Notes under the pieces: model-generated
Databases searched by the model: none
What the model saw: only the letters and a program-made list of their open reading frames with translations
What the model was told of the DNA's origin: nothing
Part shown: positions 13,731-21,635 of the stretch, piece by piece
Position numbering within the stretch: the first letter of the stretch is position 1
Layout: every line of letters starts with the position of its first letter
IMG/VR virus record: IMGVR_UViG_3300025300_000094
Coordinates: 1 to 24,360 of that record
Direction: 5' to 3' (one strand)
Length of the DNA: 24,360 bases
From: a virus
Translations under genes and position numbers: made by a program

Positions 13731-13788
13731 TTTAGAGGGGGGTGAGTAGCCTCGGCGAAAGCCCCCGTACTCCACTGGAGAGAAAAAA

Positions 13789-14688
13789 ATGGCAAGACTT
13801 GACAAGGTTGACGGCAAGTGGGTCAACTTGGAGAAGCCGGGCGGGAAGGTCATCTTCGTTGGTGGCGGCACGGTTGCGGTGGGAGGGGTTGGGGCTTCCG
13901 ACACTTATCCTGGCACTCGCCCCGAGGCACCCAAGAGCACCATCGACGGTACCAGCGGGGCCATCAACAACTGCGTCAGCGGTCGTGGTGACACCATCGT
14001 CATCCTGCCGGGAAGCATCACTGTTACGGTGGCTATTGCCCTTGATGTTGCAGACCTGACGCTTACGGGCATCGAGAGCGGTGCGTCCATCAACCCTTCG
14101 GCGATTCTAAGCTCGCTCGCCGCCTCTTCGGATCTTATCAACGTGACGGCGGCAAATGTCGTCATCGAGCACCTGCACTTCAAAGCCAGCACGGCGGCGA
14201 CAACCTCGCGCATTGATGCTGGTGCGGCATCTCTGACGATTCGCAACAACACGTTCCTGTGTGGTGCGTACGACCTTGAGACGATTACAGTGCCGGCGGC
14301 TGGTGACGACCTGCTGGTTGAGGGCAACAGGTTCCAGGTTACTGCCAACGGCCCTGACGCTGCCATTGAGATTGAGGCAGCGGGAGTAAACGGCCTGACG
14401 GTTCGCAACAATGTCTTCCACGGAGCCACTGATGCAAATGCTTGGGATGTTGGTGCCATCAACTCTGGCGTTGCTCACACTGATTGTCTGATTACTGGCA
14501 ACATTTCGACATTCGGGCCGGCCATCATATTCTCGGCAGCTGCTCTGGGGATGATTTCTGGAAACCACATGGGCGAAGGCACCCTTGGTTCGATGCTTGA
14601 CCCTGGTTCTACCATGTGTTCGGAAAACTACGAGGCTGATGCCATAGATCAGACCGCACGGCTATTTCCAACCACGGCAGCATCGTAG
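13789..14688 (+). CDS. Right-handed beta-helix protein, 299 aa
   Basis: After a short N-terminal domain (about 1-45) and a glycine-rich turn (VGGGTVAVGGVG), the protein repeats a beta-helix rung pattern of about 22-28 residues: DLTLTGIESGA, VVIEHLHFKAS, SLTIRNNTFLCG, DLLVEGNRFQV, GLTVRNNVFHG, DCLITGNISTF and LGMISGNHMGEG. The alternation of short hydrophobic strands with N and G at the turns is typical of pectate-lyase-like beta-helices, used in tail spikes and phage surface proteins. Its place immediately behind the capsid gene, not in the tail, makes a head fibre or capsid decoration possible. No catalytic residues can be assigned. Confidence 0.65.
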   Translation: MARLDKVDGKWVNLEKPGGKVIFVGGGTVAVGGVGASDTYPGTRPEAPKSTIDGTSGAINNCVSGRGDTIVILPGSITVTVAIALDVADLTLTGIESGASINPSAILSSLAASSDLINVTAANVVIEHLHFKASTAATTSRIDAGAASLTIRNNTFLCGAYDLETITVPAAGDDLLVEGNRFQVTANGPDAAIEIEAAGVNGLTVRNNVFHGATDANAWDVGAINSGVAHTDCLITGNISTFGPAIIFSAAALGMISGNHMGEGTLGSMLDPGSTMCSENYEADAIDQTARLFPTTAAS

Positions 14689-14704
14689 GAAGGGAGAATG
14701 GCCC

Positions 14705-14890
14705 ATGGCCGTATCCAAGGCAGCAGAAGAGTTTATCAAGCACGAATGCCAGGAGCACGGCAGGACATCTGCGGAGGTTGTGCGTCGTTGGGGAAAGACC
14801 TATCCCAACGACGTGTTTACCAAGTCCGAAGCAGACGCCGTGCTTGGCATCAAGCCCGCAAAGAAGGCCAAGAAAGCGAAAAGGGGCTAA
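14705..14890 (+). CDS. Small hypothetical protein with basic tail, 61 aa
   Basis: Not recognised. ATG 14705 follows AGGAAGGGAG by about nine bases; another ATG at 14698 in a different frame is too close to the site. The first 45 residues are helical (KAAEEFIKHECQEHGRTSAEVVRRWG), and the end is a lysine-rich tail (KPAKKAKKAKRG) like those of the other small basic genes here. Three bases separate it from the next start. Confidence 0.6.
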   Translation: MAVSKAAEEFIKHECQEHGRTSAEVVRRWGKTYPNDVFTKSEADAVLGIKPAKKAKKAKRG

Positions 14891-14893
14891 CCT

Positions 14894-15292
14894 ATGGCCG
14901 CACCCACACCATCCACGTATAGCAGGAATGTCGGACACGGAGGCTTTATCAGCTGGAATGCCGTGTGGACAGACGGGAACCAACTCACGGACACCGTTGT
15001 GCTCGACCTCTCCGCTCTCGAATACACCAGCTCGTTGACTATCCAGCGTGTTGCGTGGATGGCAACGGCCGGCATCACGTTTACGCTGGAGTTCGATGAT
15101 GACTCCTCTGACGAGTTTATCCTCTCCAGCGCTCTTGCGCCAACGGACCAGCAGGATATAGACTTCACCTGGAATGGCCTGGATGGTGTGGTGATGACGG
15201 CCACAGGAGGGACGGGCGATTTGCTCATTACCACCCTGTCGGCAGCCGATGCTGATGAAATCAACTTGTTCGTATGGTATCGGGTCGATTAG
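14894..15292 (+). CDS. Hypothetical beta-rich structural protein, 132 aa
   Basis: Not recognised. It begins MAAPTPSTYSRNVGHGGFISW and has a strand pattern with acidic turns (TVVLDLSALEYTSSLTIQRVAWMATAGITFTLEF), then DIDFTWNGLDGVVMTATGG and DEINLFVWYRVD at the end. This composition suits a small virion beta-sandwich. It lies in the capsid-to-tail stretch and has only a weak Shine-Dalgarno. Confidence 0.6.
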   Translation: MAAPTPSTYSRNVGHGGFISWNAVWTDGNQLTDTVVLDLSALEYTSSLTIQRVAWMATAGITFTLEFDDDSSDEFILSSALAPTDQQDIDFTWNGLDGVVMTATGGTGDLLITTLSAADADEINLFVWYRVD

Positions 15293-15301
15293 TTGAACTA
15301 A

Positions 15302-15424
15302 GTTCTCAGACAACGGCACTACGGGGACGCTCATGCCTACAGAGACGGTATCTGTGGGCATGAGCTTGCCGCCGACTACGACAAGCACATCAACAAATAT
15401 ATCTTCGAGGAGCTTATGCGATGA
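15302..15424 (+). pseudogene. Protein-like open stretch without a start codon (possible gene remnant)
   Basis: The 128-base gap before the first glycosyltransferase has one open frame with a natural-looking C-terminus: HAYRDGICGHELAADYDKH, then INKYIFEELMR and a TGA that overlaps the next ATG as ATGA. No ATG, GTG, TTG or CTG occurs upstream in this frame before the stop at 15299-15301. It could be the remnant of a deleted gene, an unusual start, or chance shaped by the 37-base hairpin it contains. Confidence 0.25.
15329..15365. repeat. 37-base inverted repeat / stem-loop
   Basis: GCTCATGCCTACAGA (15329-15343) is the reverse complement of TCTGTGGGCATGAGC (15351-15365) over all 15 positions apart from one G-T wobble, with a 7-base loop GACGGTA. 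No T run follows, so it is not a classical terminator. It separates the structural genes from the glycosyltransferase pair and could be an RNA processing or stabilising hairpin or a protein-binding palindrome. Confidence 0.85.
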
Positions 15425-16251
15425 ACGTCATGATGCGCCTGATGACTCGCGGTGACGCTATGCCCTCGTCAATAGCGCGCATGCAATGGTGTCGCTCCCA
15501 TGGCTGGGATGCTGACATGCACGTCAACAAGGTGGGCATAGACATCGCACGGTCGGAGGTCATCGCCAAGGCCCGCGAGAGCAATGCCGACTACCTCATT
15601 ATGGTTGATGACGATGTCGTCCCTACTGATCGGATACTCAGGCTCCCCGAGCACGGTGTTCCCGTAGTTTCGGGGTGCGTGCCCTCCTGGAGTTTCGGCA
15701 AGCTCTTCTGGTGCATCTTCGACCTTGACGAAGACGGCACCTACAGATCCGTTACAGACTTCACCGAAGACCATTCGCTACAGCAGGTATACTCAGTGGG
15801 GGGAGCGCTTCTATGTATCAGGCGCGATGTCTTAGAGGACACGTCGCAAGATCCCCTGTTTCTGTTCCGGCGAAACTCCGACGGGACAGTGGCGCACTTC
15901 GGCGGCGAGGACTGCCACTTCTGCCAGAAGGTCCACAGGATGGGATATCCGATTTACGCAGACCCGGGGATGGTGGGGGAGCATACGCCACGCATCGAGC
16001 TGGTCAGAACACTGGTGGAAAATGCAGATCCTAATACCGACGGTGGGCTTATCACCGTGGCTCGCTACGACACTCGCCAGTATGGTTGCGAGCTACCCGT
16101 CAGTGACTCCTACCGTCGTATGCGCGAGCAGCGACGCGGAGACGACGGACCTCCTCCTGAGCCAGCCGTGCAGCCCCCTGTTTCCGAGCGAGCCACTAAC
16201 GTGGACGGAGGCAGTGAACTACGGGCTGCATCATTTGGGAGACGAGGATGA
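15421..16251 (+). CDS. Glycosyltransferase, GT-A fold, 276 aa
   Basis: The enzyme should move a sugar from a nucleotide-sugar to an acceptor. Evidence: GIDIARSEVIAKARESNADYLIMVDDDVVP, with the DxD-type metal site DDD at 63-65. VYSVGGALLCIRRDVL (about 123-137) is followed by HFGGEDCHFCQKVHRMGYPIYADPG (159-183, GGED) and GEHT at 186-189, the conserved late histidine. Residues beyond 200 are a Pro-, Arg- and Glu-rich tail that lies in the 230-base overlap with the next gene, so that tail may be dispensable. No strong Shine-Dalgarno precedes ATG 15421. The acceptor could be a phage surface protein, host cell wall or modified DNA; nothing in the sequence decides. Confidence 0.8.
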   Translation: MNVMMRLMTRGDAMPSSIARMQWCRSHGWDADMHVNKVGIDIARSEVIAKARESNADYLIMVDDDVVPTDRILRLPEHGVPVVSGCVPSWSFGKLFWCIFDLDEDGTYRSVTDFTEDHSLQQVYSVGGALLCIRRDVLEDTSQDPLFLFRRNSDGTVAHFGGEDCHFCQKVHRMGYPIYADPGMVGEHTPRIELVRTLVENADPNTDGGLITVARYDTRQYGCELPVSDSYRRMREQRRGDDGPPPEPAVQPPVSERATNVDGGSELRAASFGRRG

Positions 16252-16699
16252 TGTCGTAGTCTGCAATGACGACATTGCCATACTTACACCGCAGTGGCTG
16301 GACGTATGGCAAGAGCACCTCGACACCAAGCGCGGAGCAGTGGGGGCCATAGGCCCCATTAGCAATAACGTCTTGAACATGCAGAGGATCGGATACCGTG
16401 CCGCGGAGATTCAGGCACTTCCATTCATCAGCTTCTTCTGTGTTTGTCTGGCAAAAGAAGCCCTGCAGGCGGTGGGTGGCCTGGATGAGCGTTTTGGCAA
16501 CGGCCCTTTTGACGATCTGGATTGGAGCGAGAGAGCCAAAGCCGAAGACTTCATACTTCTTGTAGACCGGAGGGTGTGGGTGTGGCATTACGGGAGCCAG
16601 TCAATGGAGAGGTCGCCGGATTCCCAGGACAGGGCGGCAGCCCGAGCCTTGTTGGTGAAGAAGCACCCGACGGTCGAGGAGCATCTTCCCCCAACTTAA
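16022..16699 (+). CDS. Second glycosyltransferase, GT2-like, 225 aa
   Basis: A different GT-A enzyme that begins 230 bases inside its neighbour. The N-terminus MQILIPTVGLSPWLATTLASM and SVTPTVVCASSDAETTDLL look like the first two strand-helix units of GT2 enzymes, so the early start is likely to be real. WTEAVNYGLHHL is followed by DVVVCNDDIAILTPQWL (NDD metal site at 82-84), GAIGPISNN, FCVCLAKEALQAVGGLDERFG, the DDLDW pair at 164-168 and VWVWHYGSQS with H189. GGTGG precedes the start by about four bases. Together with the gene before, it makes a two-enzyme sugar-transfer cassette. Confidence 0.8.
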   Translation: MQILIPTVGLSPWLATTLASMVASYPSVTPTVVCASSDAETTDLLLSQPCSPLFPSEPLTWTEAVNYGLHHLGDEDDVVVCNDDIAILTPQWLDVWQEHLDTKRGAVGAIGPISNNVLNMQRIGYRAAEIQALPFISFFCVCLAKEALQAVGGLDERFGNGPFDDLDWSERAKAEDFILLVDRRVWVWHYGSQSMERSPDSQDRAAARALLVKKHPTVEEHLPPT

Positions 16700-16701
16700 G
16701 C

Positions 16702-16839
16702 GTGCCGAAAGATAAGCTGTTCGAGATAGAGAAGCGCTTTCAGAGCATGGCGGGGCATTTGAGAGAAGCGCAGAAGGCTCGCGACCATTGGTATAAAAAG
16801 TGGTACACGGAAACTAACCAGGCAGAGAGGGTGGAGTAA
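16702..16839 (+). CDS. Small coiled-coil protein, 45 aa
   Basis: Not recognised. The only sensible start is GTG 16702, three bases after the glycosyltransferase stop, without a clear Shine-Dalgarno. The product is one charged helix with aromatic residues (KLFEIEKRFQSMAGHLREAQ; HWYKKWYTETN). Upstream of GTG the frame is out-of-frame glycosyltransferase sequence. It ends right against the next ATG at 16840. It may be a small regulator or an assembly helper. Confidence 0.5.
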   Translation: MPKDKLFEIEKRFQSMAGHLREAQKARDHWYKKWYTETNQAERVE

Positions 16840-17835
16840 ATGTCGCTATCGCTTGGAGATTCTGTAAACAGGGGCCTGCGGGTTATTGGTGATCCGGATG
16901 TCGCCTCTTTCACTTCTACAAACCAACTCCAGAACCTCCTTATCGACGCTGCCAATGAGGCGGTCCACGACCTTGTCGAGGCTGCCCGCTTTCGGTGGGC
17001 TTTGTTTCGTGACCAGATTGTCACCAAAGACGACCTGACGACGGGCCGCGTATCTGCAACCAACGGATCTACGACGGTTACCTCCCTTGACGACGACAAT
17101 GCAAACGCCAACAACTTCACAAATGTGGCTGCCGGCGACTTCATACGCATAGGCGCGGACCTCACATCCTACGAAGTATCCACGATAAACACGGCCTCTT
17201 CTCCCGATACGCTGGTGCTTGCCGACAGCTACGTTGGAACGACAACGACGGGGTCGGCATATACCATCCTCAAGGACGTCTACGCCATAAGCATTGCCAG
17301 CCTCGATGAGATTCTATACTTCTCCTATGGTGACAGTGCCAGCTTCACTGGCGGCGATGAAATCAAGCAGACCTCCATACAGCATATCAACGACCTGTCG
17401 GGTGGTGACCTCCACCGGGATACGAGTGGTACGCCCTCTTGGTGTACGCAGATAGGCGTCGATACCTCTGACAACCCGCGGTGGCTCTTCTGGCCCTATC
17501 CCAAGGACGCCTACCTTATTACGGCGTGGGCTACGCTGAAGTGGACATCCAACACGATATTCGCCACTAAGATGTTCGGCGGCGACGCCCCGGATATAGC
17601 CTATGACGCCGTGGCCCACAAGATCAAGGAGCGGGCGTGCCTCTATGATGAGGACCACGCCCAGGCGGGGTATTGGGGACAGCAGTATGAGCGGGCACGT
17701 ATGCAGCTGGTGGCGCGGGAGCAGAGGAAGTACCGCGAGGGAACGAATATGACCGTGGAAACATACAGACGCAATACCATGCGGACCTATGGCATAAACA
17801 CGCAGTCGTCCATTCTCTTTGACAGGGTATCGTGA
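16840..17835 (+). CDS. Head-to-tail adaptor or tail-tube protein of a short-tailed phage, 331 aa
   Basis: The N-terminal helices (LGDSVNRGLRVIGDPD, LQNLLIDAANEAVHDLVEAARFRW) and the C-terminal helical part (YDAVAHKIKERACLYDEDHAQAGYWG, QQYERARMQLVAREQRK) embrace a beta-rich insert (TTGRVSATNGSTTVTSLDDDNA ... AYTILKDVYAIS). This helix-beta-helix plan and the place before the nozzle protein fit podoviral adaptor proteins of the T7 gp11 or P22 gp4 kind, which link portal and tail. The start abuts the previous stop. Family assignment is by plan and position; no single motif proves it. Confidence 0.6.
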   Translation: MSLSLGDSVNRGLRVIGDPDVASFTSTNQLQNLLIDAANEAVHDLVEAARFRWALFRDQIVTKDDLTTGRVSATNGSTTVTSLDDDNANANNFTNVAAGDFIRIGADLTSYEVSTINTASSPDTLVLADSYVGTTTTGSAYTILKDVYAISIASLDEILYFSYGDSASFTGGDEIKQTSIQHINDLSGGDLHRDTSGTPSWCTQIGVDTSDNPRWLFWPYPKDAYLITAWATLKWTSNTIFATKMFGGDAPDIAYDAVAHKIKERACLYDEDHAQAGYWGQQYERARMQLVAREQRKYREGTNMTVETYRRNTMRTYGINTQSSILFDRVS

Positions 17836-18140
17836 GCTACGGGGCCATCACAGTTCCCGCCACGACCAACGGAATACAGATCGTTGCCGCGAACAAGAGG
17901 CGCACGGAACTGCGCGTCTTCAACAACGGAAGTGCCACCATCTTTCTTGCTGAAAACAACAGCCTGACGACGAGCACCGGATACCCTCTTGCTAGTGGGA
18001 AAGAGAGGGTGTGGAAGATGGAGGGTGCCGCATGGCCAGACCGCGATGCCCTGTTGTATACGGGTGCTGTCTTTGGCATTGTCGCCTCGAGCACCGTAGA
18101 CCTGCGATACTGGGAAACCGATGATACGGGGGCTATCTAA
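17832..18140 (+). CDS. Small beta-sandwich tail-region protein, 102 aa
   Basis: GTG 17832 overlaps the previous stop as GTGA, with AGGG just upstream. The pattern AANKRRTELRVFNNGSATIFLAENNSLTTSTGYPLASG recalls a common small phage protein whose core reads as 'xxNRRxLxVxNNGSAxIFLG', usually next to tail or connector genes. The C-terminal part (GIVASSTVDLRYWETDD) ends in a short strand. The exact role is not known. Its stop is directly followed by the nozzle start. Confidence 0.6.
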   Translation: MSYGAITVPATTNGIQIVAANKRRTELRVFNNGSATIFLAENNSLTTSTGYPLASGKERVWKMEGAAWPDRDALLYTGAVFGIVASSTVDLRYWETDDTGAI

Positions 18141-19745
18141 ATGGCGACAAGAGGACAAAGAGGCTATGCCGTAGAGCGCCATTACGACTTTGGGCAGGGC
18201 ATATACCGCCAGACCTCACCCATTGATCCGAAGTTTCCCGACGGGGCCGTCTTCAATGCTATGAATATGGTCTACGATGGGGATACCAATAACCTTCAGT
18301 CTATGTATGGATCTTCGGAGCTCGGCAGTGCCGCGGGGACGCACGCCATCAACGGCCTCTTCGATTACCACACCGGAACGAAGCTGATAAAAACAAATGA
18401 GAACGGGGACATCTATCAGTGCAATACCGGGACGTGGGCAGCTGTCAGTGGAGCGCGAGCTACGGGCAACAACGCCACAGAAGGCACCCGGTGGTATGGG
18501 GAGATGTTCTACGGGCAGACGACAGGTGAAAACCTGCTGATCCTCTGCAACGGCATTGATGCTCCTCTTCGCTATGATACGACGAATGGAGCTGTGAACC
18601 TCGATGGCAGCCCCCAGAGCACTGGCAACTTCCCGACCGCCTGGCAGAGCCGCTTGTGGACGGCCTCGGGGTCCACGCTCGCATATTCGGCTGTCGATGA
18701 CTGTGAGGACTGGTCTACGGCTGGCGGTGGTGGCACGATCAGCGTATCGCGAGGCTCCGATGGTGACATCCTGGGAATTTCGGCCTTCGCCAATCACCTC
18801 TTTATCTTCAAGCGCAGCAGCGTCTACCGCATTCCGCCAACGCAGGTTTTTTCGAGCCTCTACATCCAGGAGGTGACGGGCGTCAATGGGCTGGTGAGCG
18901 GCAAGACCCTTGTGGAGGGCGAGATAGGGGACCGCAATGTCCTGATGTGGATGAGCGAGAATGCCATTGAGGCCATAGGTCCCAGCAATGCCACGGGAGG
19001 CTTTGAGCCTTTCGAGGTATCGCGATGGATCGAGCCCCTCTATGACAACCGGAATATTACGTCAATGGGTACTGCCTGGAGCAACTACAACATGGGACGC
19101 AAGGAGTTCTATGGCTTCGTGCCGTGGGGCACCAAGACTGTGCCATCGGTAGGCTTTATTGGGAATATGAGCCGCGCCGGCAAGGCTCCGCGGTGGACGC
19201 AGATGAACCGCAACAACCTGACGGCGGGCGTAGTATTCAACGGAGATGCCAGCCAGTCAACATCGGCGACCCTCGATAACATTCAGTATGCTGGCGACAA
19301 CAGTGGCAAGGTGTATCGCATGCACGACACCGCCACTGCCGTGAATTTTCAGTGGGACGGGTCTGCAGTGCTGTCGCAGTTCCAGACGAAATACTACCTT
19401 CAGAATGCTCCGGGTCACATGAAGCGCTACGGGTGGACCTTCGTGTCTGCCGACAAGATTGGTGGCAACACGGTGAACGTAAACCGCATTCTTCTGCGCC
19501 AGGGGCTGCCGGTGGTGGTTGCTGGCAACGAGGTGCCCTACACCATCACGGGCGTCAAAGGCTGGGGCGACGGGGAGTGGGGTGTGGAGCCGTGGGGTGG
19601 TGCCGGCGTGGCGGGAGAGCGCATTCGCATGACCAGCGCCAATCGGGGAACGGGTTTGAGCTTGATGGTGAGCAGCAACCACTTTTTCAGGGTTAAGGGC
19701 GTGTCTATCAGCAGCAAGATGCTGAGTGACAAAATCGCCGCCTAA
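18141..19745 (+). CDS. Tail nozzle / tubular protein of a short-tailed phage, 534 aa
   Basis: A large beta-rich protein. Repeating blade-like units can be seen (GLFDYHTGTKLIKTNENGDIYQ; GENLLILCNGIDAPLRYDT; SRLWTASGSTLAYSAVDDCEDW; ISAFANHLFIFKRSSVYRI; VLMWMSENAIEAIGPS; NIQYAGDNSGKVYRMHDTAT), typical of the beta-propeller hub of podoviral nozzle proteins such as T7 gp12 or P22 gp10. The C-terminal part has a run of tryptophans and glycines (GWGDGEWGVEPWGGAG), then a final strand region (MVSSNHFFRVKGVSI). It follows the adaptor-like gene as in such phages. Confidence 0.65.
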   Translation: MATRGQRGYAVERHYDFGQGIYRQTSPIDPKFPDGAVFNAMNMVYDGDTNNLQSMYGSSELGSAAGTHAINGLFDYHTGTKLIKTNENGDIYQCNTGTWAAVSGARATGNNATEGTRWYGEMFYGQTTGENLLILCNGIDAPLRYDTTNGAVNLDGSPQSTGNFPTAWQSRLWTASGSTLAYSAVDDCEDWSTAGGGGTISVSRGSDGDILGISAFANHLFIFKRSSVYRIPPTQVFSSLYIQEVTGVNGLVSGKTLVEGEIGDRNVLMWMSENAIEAIGPSNATGGFEPFEVSRWIEPLYDNRNITSMGTAWSNYNMGRKEFYGFVPWGTKTVPSVGFIGNMSRAGKAPRWTQMNRNNLTAGVVFNGDASQSTSATLDNIQYAGDNSGKVYRMHDTATAVNFQWDGSAVLSQFQTKYYLQNAPGHMKRYGWTFVSADKIGGNTVNVNRILLRQGLPVVVAGNEVPYTITGVKGWGDGEWGVEPWGGAGVAGERIRMTSANRGTGLSLMVSSNHFFRVKGVSISSKMLSDKIAA

Positions 19746-19757
19746 TAAGGAGACACC

Positions 19758-21635
19758 ATGGCAACTGCCGTACGCGACTCCATGACCGACAACAGTGTGA
19801 AGGATGGCACCGGAGATCCTATTGAGGGGTCTGAGGTTGACGCCAACCCGAATACTCTTGCCGACATCCTCGATGGCACTTCAGCCGTAAACCTTGGAGG
19901 TGCCGGAACTGTCAATGTCGTCGGGCCTACTGTCATCAAAAATACGCTGACGGTTGGTGTTAATGATACGGGCCATGATGTAAAATTGTTTGGTGCTTCT
20001 GCCGGGGCTTTTATGGAGTGGGACGAGTCTGCCGACGAGCTTGAGATTCGCGGTGCCACGGCGGCGGGACCGGGGAAGCTGCTTATCTCTACGGGGGAGC
20101 TTACCAATGTAGACGGTGGGATTCTGGGAAGGATAGACTTCCAGGCACCCCTCGACTCTGCCGGCACCGCTGCCATCCTTGTGGCTGCGAGTATCTGGGC
20201 CGAAGCCGATGATACCTTCGCTTCAGGGCTTAATGACGCGGACCTTGTCTTTGCGGTATCCGAGTCGGAGACGGCGGTGGAGCGCATGAGGTTGGCGTGG
20301 GACGGCACAACCACGGAACTCAACTTCCCACAAGTTTGTAACATATCATCCGGTGGAGACATCACCCTGACGGCTACAGGCGATGTAAATCTGCCCGCCA
20401 ATGTAGGCATGACTTTTGGTAATGACGGTGAGAAGATAGAGGGCGATGGCACCGACCTGACGATTGCCGGGAACAACATAAACCTGACGGCAGTGGCGGA
20501 TATTGTTGTTCCGGCGGATGTGGGCATTACCTTCGGGTCCGGCGAGAAAATAGAAGGAGATTCCACAGACCTGACGGTCACGTCTGGCGGGGCTATTAAT
20601 CTTACGGCGACTACGGATATCGTCGTTCCTGCGAACGTAGGTATCACCTTCGGGGACGATGGCGAGAAGATTGAGGGTGATGGCACCAACCTCACGGTAG
20701 CCTCCAGTGGTCTACTGACCCTTACTGCTACGGGGAACACGGTGGTCACCAACAACGCTTTGGTGAGTGGAACCCTGACCAGCACGGGTGTCCTGTCTGT
20801 TGATGATACCACAGAGTCTACGTCTTCGACGACGGGTTCCATACACACAGATGGCGGCGTGGGTATCGCCAAGGACCTCATACTGAGCGGCACTTCTCAA
20901 GTGTTCATCGGGGACACTGCCAACGCCAAGCAGACCGTGGGCCTCACCATTAACGGCGTTGCCACCGACGATGAAGCTGTTTCTCTCAAGTCTTCTACCG
21001 ACATAGCCCACGGCATCACCGACATTACGGAAACAGATACGTGGTACTTTCTGGCCAAGAACAGCCCCACGGCAGGGGGCGCAGCTATTGCGGGGCTTTC
21101 GGAAGGAACGGTAGCTATTGAGATTGAGGGCTACATCACTACCGCCGACACCAGCGACACCACCGGTTCCTCTGGTGCCATCACGGACCGCACCTTCCTG
21201 AAGTCCGGCACGGGAACTGCCGATGTAGGGGCCACGGGCAACGTCTATGCTTTCAAAAATAACGCCACGGCACTGCTGGTGATAAAGGGCAACGGTGCCC
21301 TCCATGCCACAAACATCACCTCGGGGTCTGGCGATCTTGACGGTGTGCAGCTTGACAATGAAGACGATGTGGGCCTCATTCGTACTATGGAGCGGCACAC
21401 ACACAGCGATGCAGGCGTGGTGATGACGAAGTGGGATGACGAAGTGACGGCAAATGAAGCTGATCTACGGAGGGTGGGTGTTCTGGTTGGAGATTTTTAC
21501 AGCATCCAGAGATACCAGTCTCTGCTTGGCGGTGGCATCTGGCAGAATCGCGTGCGTATGAACGGCCTTGCTGAAGCTATAGAGTCACGAATACTACAAC
21601 TGGAGTCCAAAATCAAACTATTGGAGGCAGCCTGA
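19758..21635 (+). CDS. Tail fibre protein with tandem repeats and a C-terminal coiled coil, 625 aa
   Basis: A receptor-contact or structural fibre. The N-terminal part (about 1-210) is beta-rich with a probable virion-attachment segment. Residues 213-330 hold three repeats of 39-40 residues, each opening PA(N/D)VG(M/I)TFG and continuing with (G)EKIEGD(G/S)T(D/N)LT. A half-copy (GGDITLTATGDVNL) comes before them. After further Ser/Thr/Gly-rich beta stretches (TGSIHTDGGVGIAKDLILSGT, LSEGTVAIEIEGYITT), the last 30 residues (GLAEAIESRILQLESKIKLLEA) form a coiled coil, likely for trimer formation. A Shine-Dalgarno AAGGAG precedes ATG 19758. Its order after the nozzle fits a tail fibre or spike. 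Confidence 0.75.
   Translation: MATAVRDSMTDNSVKDGTGDPIEGSEVDANPNTLADILDGTSAVNLGGAGTVNVVGPTVIKNTLTVGVNDTGHDVKLFGASAGAFMEWDESADELEIRGATAAGPGKLLISTGELTNVDGGILGRIDFQAPLDSAGTAAILVAASIWAEADDTFASGLNDADLVFAVSESETAVERMRLAWDGTTTELNFPQVCNISSGGDITLTATGDVNLPANVGMTFGNDGEKIEGDGTDLTIAGNNINLTAVADIVVPADVGITFGSGEKIEGDSTDLTVTSGGAINLTATTDIVVPANVGITFGDDGEKIEGDGTNLTVASSGLLTLTATGNTVVTNNALVSGTLTSTGVLSVDDTTESTSSTTGSIHTDGGVGIAKDLILSGTSQVFIGDTANAKQTVGLTINGVATDDEAVSLKSSTDIAHGITDITETDTWYFLAKNSPTAGGAAIAGLSEGTVAIEIEGYITTADTSDTTGSSGAITDRTFLKSGTGTADVGATGNVYAFKNNATALLVIKGNGALHATNITSGSGDLDGVQLDNEDDVGLIRTMERHTHSDAGVVMTKWDDEVTANEADLRRVGVLVGDFYSIQRYQSLLGGGIWQNRVRMNGLAEAIESRILQLESKIKLLEAA
20394..20747 (+). repeat. Three in-frame tandem repeats of about 117-120 bases in the tail fibre
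   Basis: Copies begin at 20394, 20511 and 20628 (residues 213, 252 and 291). Each encodes a TFG turn, EKIEGD-type turn and two strands. DNA identity between copies is partial, with many synonymous changes, so the repeat is old or is maintained at the protein level. Copy number could vary between related phages. Confidence 0.8.

Noticed and set aside
14609-15388. A 259-residue minus-strand open frame
   Set aside because: It crosses three plus-strand genes and their gaps, has no motif and no Shine-Dalgarno; a shadow of GC-rich coding DNA. Its start lies in the 37-base hairpin, which is a chance consequence of the palindrome.
19742-20893. A 383-residue minus-strand open frame opposite the tail fibre
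   Set aside because: It is Ser/Val/Pro-rich, mirrors the strand repeats of the fibre, has no ribosome binding site and shows no family motif. The plus-strand fibre explains it.
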